Below are positions 24,201 to 35,221 of a stretch of 64,000 bases of DNA, in pieces. This DNA comes from Echinococcus granulosus. Taxonomy: Eukaryota; Platyhelminthes; Cestoda; Cyclophyllidea; Taeniidae. Below the pieces are notes generated by a model that was not told the origin of the DNA, did no database searches, and saw nothing but the letters and a program-made list of their open reading frames with translations. Position numbers and translations under genes: made by a program. The stretch lies in NCBI RefSeq assembly GCF_000524195.1, contig NW_020170477.1, positions 135,487 through 199,486 on the forward strand, in the 5' to 3' direction. Within the stretch, counting starts at the first letter, position 1, and every line of letters starts with the position of its first letter.

Positions 24201-27200
24201 AATACATGAGTCTGTTAAGACTTGCAAGAGAGTGGTCGTTGAGAGCATAATGGTGGGCAACCGAGAAAGAGATCAGGTTTGCCGTATCAAAATAACAATA
24301 CAATGGAAGAAAGATAAGAGACGTAGGTCTGAGACTCGACTCAACATTGCTTTTTGACAAATGTTCTTACGAACACCGTCTAGCTTCCAGCATTACCCTG
24401 CAAATTACCATAAATGTGGTTTGGAAAAGATATGGCAAAGAAGTCTATCGAAGCCTTCTTGGGGTGATGAAACTCCGTTATATGACCTTTGCCCCTGTCT
24501 TCGTGGTTAATTCCACTTCCATCGAACACTGTTGAGATAGCCGAAGCGCTCGAAACAAGACAGAAGGTATGTATCAGAGTAACGGCATCTCCACTTTTCC
24601 TCGATTTGACCTTTACCCTGACGACACAGAACCCCATCTGTGCTCGGGGACCACAGGTATGTAACTGTAGAAAAGGGTGGCCTACCCTGCCTCGTTCCAC
24701 CTCCTTAGTGATCATGACAATGATGGCACTGTGCTCCTGCCACACCATGCGCCAGAAGTCCACAATGGTGTTAGGCAAGGTGCCCTGTGTGGCGATGTAC
24801 CGTGGACACGAGGAGGAGGAAGAAGAAGGCGACAGAGGAGCGGGACTGCCCCTTGCAGTTTTCGGTGGCAAAGGATCCACCGTAGTTGAACCACCAAGCA
24901 AACTTTCAGTTAGAGAGTCCTAGCAATGCAAAAGTAGAGATTTAAGTAGTTTTACACCAATCGACTTTGTATAGGACTTGGTGTTTCAACAGAAGGGCCA
25001 AACGATGGGAACCAAAGGTTTGAAGAATATTTAATGGTACAATCTGATGAATGACCAATTATGTAACTTTACCTACTTCACAATCCCCGATACCCAAAGA
25101 GAAGGTTATCTGCACGAGAATTTGAAAGCATACTGAATCGGAGAAACATTTGCATGCAATAAAACTAAAAGCATCGTTTTATTATCGTCATTAAAATACC
25201 CCCAAACAATACAAATCAACAAATTTGGTGTCGCATTGTGTAGAAAGATGTAAAGCACATAAATAATGCATGGGAAATCAGGCCGACCCAAGTTTGGATA
25301 ATGACAAATAATACTCTGGGGTCAAAGGGTTGGAAGTACAATGGAAAGTACAATTATGCAACAGGTTACACTTACACTAAGAAGGCATTCTGGTGGATAT
25401 TGCTCTGCGAAACAGTCAACTACGTATTTTTGTGGTCCGTTCCACCGACGGACAACTGGTAGTCTCACAACATGCGCAAGACATGGCTTGTTTCATTTAC
25501 TTCCAACCACATTATGCATGTATGTATGTACTTTCAGAAGTTGCAAAAGCCAATCGTCCTCTAAAGTGAAGACTACAAAAGCGCCGATCACACCTGATTA
25601 GCAGCATTAAAGGTGGCTTTTCTTGGCTGGACGGTTAACTCAAGAGAAAATAAAAATCCAAACGAAGCGAAGCAAAATCATGCGGTGAAAGTGTAACACC
25701 ATCCACAACCAGGAGCACGCAAACGCATAAAAGCCAACCCAACCAGGCACGCGGCTCTCGTGCAGGGAGTTGGAGACCGACGCTTTTCGTTCTATCGCCT
25801 TCATGCCCACATGGGCACGCAGATCTCTCGACCGCATCAGAGGCACAACGCCAAAGTGCGCACGTGGGTGTGTGCAGACGTGCGTGTGTGCATGATCGCG
25901 AAATTGCTGGCAGTGAGTCCACATTCACCTGCACACATGCACGCACACACGCGCATAACGCATTCACGTGCGCATTTGGACCGGGGCAATTTTACGCTCC
26001 ACACAACACAACAAGCTTAGCCACTAATCGCCGGCCAGTGGAGAAGATCTAAAATAATGGCTAATAAATAGGCTTGAAAATGAATTGGATATGTCTAGAT
26101 CTAATTAAACGGCTTCACGCCCTCCTATTTATGGAGGTGATGTGTAGAAGATAAATGGTTTATTCAGAGATGTAATGTGTTGAATGTTTGCTTAACTCTA
26201 GGTTTTCGTAAAGGGACCAATTGGGTGCGCTGCCATTGCACCCCAGCAGGGTGGGCTAGCCTCCAGGCCATGTGAGTAGTCCCAAGCCCCACTGTCTTCT
26301 TTCATCTTCGGGGAAGTCTCAGGGTGCTACATTACTGGTTGAAGAAAGCGAACCAGATCTTAAAGGACATCTATCCTGAATGCTGCTGCTAGGTGATAAG
26401 CCCTTGTGAGGCGGAAAAAGCGCATATGCCGCGGATGGAAGAATCGGTAACGACCCCTATAGAAGGACTGAAAATGGCGTCTACCTTCGGCAACCACCCC
26501 AATCCTGTGGCCTGGAGGAAAGCTATTAACAATTGAAGTGACACCAGCCGTAAACTATCTAAAATAGTCCCATACGGATCTGTCTACCGTTCCTGTATGA
26601 TGCTAATTAAGCAAACATATAATACTTCCTCCACTTCTCTACTAGTTGAATCGGGGCCAAGATAGATAAATGTCTGACCAGCACTGGGGCGAGAACAAAC
26701 TGGCAAGAAGGAATGGACACGGAACCTTACCGCCACGGAACTATGTTAAATCCTGTCCTATGTTACATGACTCTGCTTTTGGGCCAGCATCCCTACGACT
26801 AGTGACGGGCACGCGTGATACCCATACAGGACAACACTCCAGATCTGGTAGATTTGTCAAGAGGGCTCAACGCCGTTATAGCCAAGTATCTTTTCAGTTG
26901 TATGGAAATTCAATGGATGGCACGGTTGGCTAGTGGATATTTTTCTTACAGTACCGACTACGTTGTGCTGGTTGACGCCGGAAGTTGACCAAAGGGAGCG
27001 CCGAAGACGACGCGGAGAAGGGAAGAGGAGTTGTATGCTACGTCCATTTAACTCGCTGCTTTGGCAACGGGACACTTAGGGGGTCCACCGGGTGGGCTGG
27101 CCTCCAGGCCATGCCAGTAGGCCCAAGGTCTACTGCATGTCAAATATACATATATTCCGCCCTAGTATTCTGTCTTCTTTCGCCTTCAGGTAAGTCTTGG

Positions 27201-30200
27201 GGAGTTACACAGAGATGTACTGCCTTCACTAAGCAGGTTAGGACGTTGCTGAATTTTTAATCAAAAATTTCATGTTCGCATTAGTTCCAGAAATAAAGGA
27301 GCAAACTGATAATGGCATCTCTGCTGGATTGAAGTAGGGGTGTAAAGAATCTGACCAATCAACGGTCCATTCAAACAGGAAGGCAAACAAAAAGCTTATC
27401 AATATATCAATTGAATGTAACAGTGAAAAAGGAATGATCAGTCCTTTTCATTCATTTACCATTGGCACGTTCACAAAGGATAAGTATTCCTTATGAGTCA
27501 GCAGAACGACCTGCAGTTGAACTCTCATTGATACCTCAAACACAAATCAGGGTTATGAAGGCTAGAGCTAGGACTGCACTAGAATTTCACTGCATTCAAA
27601 ACACTGATTTTGACAAAAAAATCCCATTTGACCTATGAAAAAAAGGTTCATTTGCATATCAAATAAGTGGACTATTCTCTCCAAAGTGCGTTCTCGCACC
27701 CATGTGTGCCAACTAGGTAACCACTTGGTATTCGCCACTGACAGTCCATGGACATTCCATTACCCTGCAATTTACCATTTCACATCTGTGATTTCCTTGG
27801 AAGCAAAGAGTCACCAGATACTCTTATCGAGCAAACTGAGTGTGCTTAAAGTTTTTGCACAGAGGTAGAAAAACTGACTTTTCGTGGTTCCAACATGTGG
27901 AATCCTGTTAGGTCGGTGTAACAAACGCAGAGTTGCAGAGACAGCTAAAACTGACTAGCGAAGCCCGAAGGATAGTAGAGAATGAGAAAGCAAGAAAGCT
28001 GACTGAGAGTGAGGCATTTGCCTACATTCTACTACATTACAATCCTGCGTAAGTAAAAGTAATTAACACTTGTTCCATGAGAAACAACACAAATCTTTTT
28101 TAAAAATCGATTTGTTGAGAAGAAAGCTAAAAAGCGTACCGGCCAGCTGATGTAATTCGCATTAATGTAGTCGGAGCCAGGGATATTGGGATCGCCGTCA
28201 AGAAGACGAACAATGGTTGAGTCAAAGGGAAGAATATTCTTATAGCGATTTTTGTCCAAATTGTGAGACTTGGCCCCCTCAAGACGACTTCTGGCTTTGG
28301 TCTAAAAGGCAGCAAGCAAGTCCACCAGCGAAATGCGCTAGATCCAACGACAGAAAACGCCTATTACTTGCACACACTCATGGCAAAATGCATTCGAATG
28401 CGGATTAAAATCTGCATGACATTTTTAATGATACCTTTAACTAGCGTTTGTTTAGGATTTCCCAGAATCGAGTACTAAGTTGGGAATAAACAATGTTAGG
28501 TGAAAACACAATCAAACATGGGCCACGGTTCTAGTGACTGATAATGTAAACTGCTGATGTAGTAGTGTAACAACCTCAGTTCTAAAGCGCATAATTTACT
28601 TGGATGACAAAAACACGGCGACTAGTCGTAGCTAGATGATCAAAATCAGCCCAAAGTGGCTTCACAATCAACCTACGCGTCAGTAATGCCTGAACTTCTT
28701 AAGTGGCACTAAAACAGTTTCGCGGCTTAGTTCCAAGCTTCACCAAGGGCAAGCGGAAGGACCAGAGCACATGAGAAAAAGCCCAAAGTAAGAGTAGAAT
28801 GGAAAAGCTATGGGTAAAAGTAACATTAACATTGTAGAAGCTTACATAAATGAATGAGCAAAACCGCACGTGATTGTTTAGGGAAATCATTAATTCGGGA
28901 AAGCTGGACGGATCGCCTGTTAAGGTGTAACGTCTTTAAAAGATAGAAGAAGCTGCCACTTAAACAACTGAGAGATCAAATGATATCCACAAAACCAGCG
29001 AAACCGCGGTGAGGTCCAACGAAGCTGAGTTACAAGTGAAATATAGAACGGTTGGTAAAGTTGTCCAATTCGTAAGAAAAGACGGGATAAACTCATATTT
29101 AAAAAAGTCATTAAATTTACCGCTATGGCAGTTAACCGTCTAGCCTTGGTTTTTTTCAAATAGTCGGTTCGATGGAAAACATGGACGCAATAACACATCA
29201 ACTGGCGAGATTCAAGTCGTTCAAAATCACTGAAGCTTTCGGACATTACCACATAGACTGGCAGTGAGCGATGACTTGACTATCCATTCAATGTGGAAAT
29301 AGAACAGTTTGATAGTACTTGAAATGGATGCGGTTAATTGCCCAAATGATTACTGACAAATGCGATACCTCCAACTTCACACCAACACAGGCACCAATTG
29401 TTTATTCTGCCTGATCTCTGTGTATGGGCTTTCATGGGTACCAGTTTGCCCTCAAAACGTCTGCAAACTGTCTACAGGAAGCAATTGCTAAAGGATATCC
29501 GACATTGGCCTAAAAAAGCTTTATTTAGAAAACGAAAGCTGGTAAAAACGGGAGTCTCGGGAAACAACAGTTCATATTCAATGATTCGCAATGTCTGAAC
29601 AAGTTATGTTGGTAAATCGTCAATAGGGGGACATATATTCCTACAATTAACACATTTTCGAGTAATAATGACAAAAGTTTACCAGTCGAACCAGCAGTAC
29701 AACAAACTACAGTGGAGTTTGGTTAATAAGATAGGTAATGACGAACAAATGAGTCAAGTGTGGTCGAAAAAAAACGCACACAAGATCGGGTTGAAAAGCG
29801 TAAACATTTCGGTGAGATTACCGACAATCTAGCTAAATATTCAAAAGGATTAAGGCATTTGGGTTACTCCAGAAAAAATATTAATTTCGCCTAAAAAGAG
29901 GGTTTTTAAATAAAGATTCGCAAAGTCATTTTATTTCGAAAATACGGTAGGGGAATGTTGGGGGAGGGAGGGGAGAGGAAACAGTTGCTAAAGTGACTTC
30001 CATTTATCACGAATCAAACTTACATCGTGAATGTCTTGGTGAAGCTCCTCGAACTCTTCATGAAAACCGGCCAAATGTCTACCATTGACGTTTTCGCACT
30101 CAAGTTGTCGTATTCGTTTGTTTATGGTGGAGACGTTGAGACGAGTCGCGTTGAAGGGCTAAGAGGAAGAGAATCTACCAAATTACCGTCCATTGAGGGG

Positions 30201-32059
30201 GTGGATAACAAAATACTAAAGCAATATTCCGCAATTTTGATCGATCCAAGGAAAAATTATCATTTTTATAAGCCTAACTGTGTGTGACATTTTACAGGCG
30301 CAAATGAGTGGTATTTCAGAAATGAAATGTCTTCAGACGTACCAACACCATGACTATAAAATTACATTTTCATTTACCAGTTCACTTACATGAAAAAAGA
30401 AATAAGGGGAAAATTAATGTAGCAATTGTCTACACAGGATAACCTTATTTAGACTATAAGGGAAAATGATTCATTTGGACCGAAAACAGGTTTAATTTTT
30501 GGTGAAGTTTACCAAAGCCTGAGATTATTTGAATCGGCCTAATAGGTTTTACCTTAGTTTCGCCTGATTTACCTGAATGTAAAAGCAAAAAAAATGATGC
30601 AAAATTTTTTAAATTAGTGAACGGAGCGAATTAGATTGAAAGCCGGATTGACATAGAAATTAACAGATCCTACTTAGTATTAAGAAGAAATTTCAAGAGA
30701 CGAAGGAGACTAAACATAACTCTTCTCGTCACATTTAACTAGCCTATTTCGCTAAAATGACTATTCTCATTCTTTAAGGAACGAAGTGATCTCTAAAGTA
30801 ATTGGTTAGGATTTACGAATGGCGGCAGACCAATAGGTAAAAGCAACTTGTTTTGGGGTAAACCAACGTAGATATAAGTAGGGTTCCATAGGAAAAAAAT
30901 TATAAAGCATTTGAAAATTAGAAATATTGTTTCTTCAAAGTTAGTGCATCGCAGAGAAATCACAAAAGTGCATTAAAATAACACATTTTAATTTAATAAG
31001 GAATCTTCAACCAAACGGATCACAAGAAAATCAGAAAACACAATTTTTGGAGTCCAGCAATATGCCATGATTCACCAGTGGATAAACATGCATTTCCGTA
31101 AGAGAAAGGTAAGAATTTATGATTAAACAAATATAATCACTGCTGATAGATTAATGAAACAGTAACTCATGACAACAGGGAATGACAAAACACAAGTAAT
31201 TTTAAATAAATAAAAAACAATGGCAATGATGCACATTTCAATGAATGATATTCAAATTTGAAATGCAGGCAGATACATGATAACGCTAAATAATGCTGCT
31301 GTGGCTAAACAGAAACATACTTGTTTTAAGTATACCAGTCCTCCATTCTTCTCTACCATCGGCGTTGCGGTGTAGAAGTCGATTAGCTCTTTGAGAGTCA
31401 AAAACTGATGACCACCGCCGGCATCGAATTTGTTGTCTTTTTTCCGGTTAATGAGAATATGCGACACCTGATCACCAGTTGCAACAGAAAGCACGTATGA
31501 ACCAGGTTTTTGGATCGACTCTCGTACAAGAAAACTGCCATTCTTTCCCTTTTCCAGCAAAAGTTTCTGCGCTTCATTTCTGGACATCGGACCATGAAAC
31601 CACCGTGAACTAGAAAGTTTTGAAATGGAAATATCAAAAGGCATAAAGTACATAAATAGCTAAAATAATGCGGAATCCAAAACTTATCAGCCTAAAGGGG
31701 CCGAATGTAATTTGAAACACACTAGGTAGAAAGCTACACACCTCTCTGCCAGTGGGTCCTGACAAAATAATGGATACTTTAATTCGATTATCGAACCATT
31801 CTTTTCCTTTAATTCACCGTGATTTTCACGATAGTAGTCAACCAATTCGGAAAGGGTCGCAAATGTTTCACCGCCATAGAGATCAAGAAAATCTCCAGTA
31901 TTCCGAATGCGTATATGAGTAACACAGTCCTCCCGGCGAACAGACAGGGTAAAGTTCCCGGGATTCGTCCAACTAGGTCTTACAAGGAAGCTTCCTGGAT
32001 CGCCCTTTTCAAGGAGCAGTTTCTCTGCTCGGATTCCCTCAAGGTTATGGTGAAACCAT
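21230..32059 (-). CDS. PTPN11: SHP2/corkscrew-type tyrosine phosphatase (PTPN11 orthologue), 8 exons, first few codons unresolved
   Basis: This cytosolic phosphatase links activated receptor tyrosine kinases to Ras/ERK signalling. Exons: 31742-32059, 31321-31609, 30024-30158, 28140-28301, 24686-24919, 23307-23609, 22040-22300, 21230-21442; about 637 residues from the first Trp, against 593 in human SHP2. Visible parts are the N-SH2 domain (GSFLVRPS, and NTGD...ATLSEL with the autoinhibitory Asp and Glu kept), the C-SH2 domain (GSFLVRES), and the PTP domain with pTyr loop KNRYKN, WPDHG, active site [10 protein letters not shown] and Q-loop [11 protein letters not shown]. The tail has a Grb2-type YTNI and a second tyrosine in IYANAE. 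The acceptor at 32060 splits Arg before WFH exactly where I recall human intron 1, so the ATG lies in an upstream mini-exon. The PTP domain carries a Ser/Pro-rich insert (exon 24686-24919). An LTR element sits in the 24920-28139 intron. Confidence 0.95.
22301..23306 (-). other. Intron between the WPD-loop and active-site exons of PTPN11
   Basis: GTGAGT at 23306 and GCCAG at 22301. No repeat or gene recognised. Confidence 0.6.
23610..24685 (-). other. PTPN11 intron of about 1.1 kb
   Basis: Donor GTAGGC at 24685 and acceptor TTTTGTGCAG at 23610. Nothing else recognised. Confidence 0.6.
25855..25975 (+). repeat. GT/CA-rich low-complexity tract with CpGs
   Basis: GTG-rich sequence (about 25864-25895) followed by CAC/CGCA-rich sequence (about 25920-25975). 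The two arms are roughly inverted with respect to each other and lie inside a PTPN11 intron. They account for several spurious open frames on both strands. Confidence 0.5.
26171..27209 (+). mobile_element. TRIM-like LTR element inside a PTPN11 intron, antisense to the gene
   Basis: The 5' LTR (26171-26331) starts TGTAATG and ends GTGCTACA. The 3' LTR (about 27032-27209) starts TGTATGC and ends GAGTTACA. A long purine tract GGAGAAGGGAAGAGGAG directly precedes the 3' LTR. Six bases, CAGAGA, flank it on both sides (26165-26170 and 27210-27215), the clearest target duplication in the window. The interior is non-coding. Confidence 0.78.
28302..30023 (-). other. PTPN11 intron of about 1.7 kb
   Basis: Lies between the linker exon 30024-30158 and the exon starting the PTP domain. 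No feature recognised inside. Confidence 0.6.
30159..31320 (-). other. PTPN11 intron of about 1.2 kb
   Basis: Donor GTATGT at 31320 and acceptor CTCTTAG at 30159. AT-rich; nothing recognised. Confidence 0.6.
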
Positions 32060-32399
32060 CTACGAAATTCCGATTTATACGTTCGTGTACCTCCTGCGCT
32101 CAATAACCATTATTCATGAGAATATTTGTCACTCGGCTTGCTTCAACGTTGCAAAAGCTAAACAGATGCCTATATAGCAAAACTTGCAACCACAATCTGC
32201 TTGTAGGCGGGGTCTTGAAACCTGCCTACACGTCCACCGGTTTAATTAAGCCGGTCACTTTGACCTTAGCTAGGTCAACGTCATTACCAATTCTAAACTT
32301 GGCGTTAACTGAATAACTTAAGCTTTCACCCAAACTCTAGCATTTATCATTTTCTAAACCAAAATAAGTAAGTTAAACACAGTGGATAGCAGTTTGTAC

Positions 32400-32407
32400 C
32401 TTTGCAT
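32400..32407 (-). CDS. Candidate 8-base first coding exon of PTPN11
   Basis: On the minus strand ATGCAAAG is followed by GT. Joined to the acceptor at 32060 it reads M-Q-R-W-F-H, parallel to human M-T-S-R-R-W-F-H, and the phase fits. The donor (GTACAA) is weak, and such a short match occurs easily by chance. Confidence 0.25.
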
Positions 32408-33324
32408 GCACAGTAATGCCTCTAATTAATCTACACTTGCAATCATCTTCAAATATATTCAGTCTTTGCATAAACTTTGCTTAACTTACACATAGGTGAC
32501 TTTTTTGAATCATCTTCAAAGGCTTATTTTAGTACGTCACGGAAGGGGCCGGGCTTACCACTAACACATTGTAGGGGTGAGATATTGGGTCTGTGTTGGC
32601 AGCGAAATTGCTCCGTGGAGTAGTCGCCTAGCCATACCCTTCTCAGTACTTTGGCCTCTTATGACTTCAAGGAAACTAGAGGCTCTAAAACCAGAGACTC
32701 GTTTAGGGAACTCCATTCGCCATCACTTTTCTGCTTGAAGTCCATCTACAAATAGGAAATGAAGATCGCGATTTGATGTTTAGAGTCAAGAATGCGGCGC
32801 CTCGAGCATTCTCTCAAGCCGTAAGGTGTCATACAACAGTGGCCAAACATGCACTGCTGACGTATATGGGTTAGAGAGGCAATTGGCGTGGCCCAGACGC
32901 CATACCGCGGAGAAAAGGTGCGATAGGAGAACCTCAATTGCTTGCCTAACCAAACCGCGGAGCCTAACAATCATTTACAGAAAGAACATAAAATTTTGAG
33001 GTCGGCGATGTATCCCTTTGAACTTGATGGATGGACCACTAAGTCCTCATTGAGAACCCAACTGTGGCACCTCATTATTTCCGCAGGGCTAAGGACAAAT
33101 GGGGGAACCTAAACGTCAGCAAAACTAAAGAAAAGGGCTAAGTAGTTATATGGACGTGTTCAATAAGTATACAGACACAACACGTGCCCCCTCTGGTAGA
33201 TTCTGTAGCCATTCGAAATAAGTTAGTGCACAAATTGGAGCACTGATGCAACATGATAATCAAAGTTAAGTAAAATATAGTTATTCGTTTAAGAAGCTTC
33301 GGTACATAAGACGACTGGAAGTAG
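32408..33324. other. Spacer between PTPN11 and EndoG
   Basis: Should contain the PTPN11 promoter and the EndoG 3' end. No gene, repeat or canonical polyadenylation hexamer recognised. Confidence 0.4.
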
Positions 33325-34697
33325 CTAAGATTTGTAGAGGTTCGGGAAAATAATCAGACCAGCAGCTCGTTCAACATCTTTTAGAGGCACGGCGAATGTA
33401 TTAACATGTGTGCCTTCTGTAATTTCTCGATTAGGAATCACCCAGGCATGGGTCCTCCAGGGGCCCTGCGGTGTGCCCTGTACCGCGACCGCCTTGAAGA
33501 AATGAGTCGGAACAGCAACACTATTCGGACCAATCACCTCATAGATGACCTGTCGATGACCTCGTTGAGAGAGGGTCGAGCTTTGAAATAAGAATGAAAT
33601 GACAATATTTGCGAGACAAGACTGGTAATGTTACGACTTAACTAACCTCGGTAGAAACAGTGGGCCCGTAACAACTACAACGTTTGCCGATCGCCTTGCT
33701 ATTCCTCGAACGTACTTCTCCAGGTCATTCCATATTCCACGGTTGAAACCATAGCCAACCTGAATGCAAAACACTCACAATTCTCTGGCATGTGAACACT
33801 ACAATTGACAAGATAATGCCTGTTTTTTTGTACAAGGCACGGAGTCACCTGCACCAATATGACAAAAGCAACGAACCGTGACAGGTTAAGACAAAAAAAT
33901 ATTTAGACCTCTCATATGAACGACAGTTACACCACATCCACCTGTTATCAAGATAGTTCCTTACAGACTGGCAAAAATAAGGCAACGTTTTGGTGAAATG
34001 TGGGGCTTGACAGAGTTAACATGGATCAAACTTGTTGGAGATGAATGAATGAAGGGTACCTGTGGCGCAATGTTGCTGAGAATAAATGTTTTCTTCATGG
34101 ACTCGGCATTGTAATTGTTATTTCCCGCGGCAGCCATATGGCCCCGATCCAACCCACTTTTAGCATAGTCTAAGTTGGTGCTTCGAAACTCCAGCGGTTC
34201 ACCCAAGTCCTCCACGAAAGCAAATTCCTTTCTAGAATAAAAATTTAGGACGTTAATGGACGAAAAACGCACGCCGAATTCACCATAAGCTCGAAAGTGG
34301 TGATTTTAGGGTTTGGAGATGAAAGGTACCTGTCCACGAGATCCTTTGCATCACCGTTAAGATTTTCTTTGGTGAGGTGTTCCAACGTCCACCGGGGAAT
34401 ACGACTCCTCCGGTCATAGAGACAGAGGAATCCGGGTAAAATTTTCACACTTTCAACAGTGGGCACACCTACCTGGGAAACCGGTACGGGAAGAGGACTT
34501 TGAGGAGAGAAGACATTACGCGAGAGCGCTTTGAGGTCGGGCGTATCAGGGGGGGTCGGCGCAGTTTTCCTCTGGATGGTGGCGAAGAGGCGTCTTTTGT
34601 CGGTAAAAACAACTCCGGTAGTCAGACATCCCGCAGAGAATGCCGCCGATGCCACAAAAAAGTAATTCGCAATCCGAGACGAGAAGAGTCGATGCAT
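33325..34697 (-). CDS. ENDOG: Endonuclease G, mitochondrial
   Basis: EndoG is a DNA/RNA non-specific beta-beta-alpha metal nuclease of the mitochondrial intermembrane space that can move to the nucleus during cell death. Exons 34330-34697, 34060-34231, 33647-33759 and 33325-33580 give 302 residues (human 297). The N-terminus starts MHRLFSSRIANYFF and is basic and hydrophobic, as for mitochondrial import with a membrane anchor. The catalytic signature DRGHMAAAGNN is complete, with His at about residue 154 as general base and the metal-binding Asn further on in the family pattern. Further matches are LSNIAPQ, WNDLEKYVRG, VTGPLFLP and AVPTHFFK, then ERAAGLIIFPN near the end. The C-terminus stops soon after that segment, slightly earlier than human. 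It lies between the SHP2-type gene and RanGAP1 on the same strand. Confidence 0.96.
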
Positions 34698-35221
34698 AGG
34701 TCAAATGATATTCCCTTAGGAAAGAAAAAAATGGCTCCAAAATACTAAATAACAAAAGGCACCCAGCCTGGAGATTTCGTTAAATATACGAAAGTGATGA
34801 TGGAAGTATTCAAGTTTGAATTGAAATCTGTTTAGCTGTAGACGATCTACAATGCCCTAACCAAACCTGGAGGAAAGTTCCCTTGATGAAACGGCAAAAC
34901 TTATGAGGGATGAGCCCCTCCAGCCTGTTAGAAAACCAAGAACATGGATAGATTCAACAAAATTGTGACGCGAAGCAAGTGACTACGCAGTACAAATTCG
35001 TTCCCTATCCCCAAGTAATAGACCGATCGTTTCCCCTCAAGAATATATCAGTAGAAGAGTTGTAAAATCCATCAGACATCCAACAAGCAGCCACAGACAG
35101 GAAAAGACAAAAGCATGCAAAGTAGGCGTAGAATGTACTTGATTTTCATTTACCCAATCTTAACCTTTTGCATGAAGACATGGGTTTATACATAAAATTT
35201 ATAGATCACATGGCTGGGCAA
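34698..35221. other. Spacer between EndoG and RanGAP1
   Basis: 524 bases, the tightest gap in the window. No feature recognised; it is too long to suggest a trans-spliced operon. Confidence 0.4.

Noticed and set aside
25635..26052. Several overlapping 60-110 codon frames on both strands
   Set aside because: All stem from the GT/CA-rich low-complexity tract in a PTPN11 intron; His/Cys/Ala-rich translations are typical artefacts.
32060..32103. N-terminal extension of SHP2 starting at TTG ([12 protein letters not shown])
   Set aside because: No ATG, an in-frame stop just upstream, and a TTTCGTAG acceptor at the conserved human intron position explains the exon start better.
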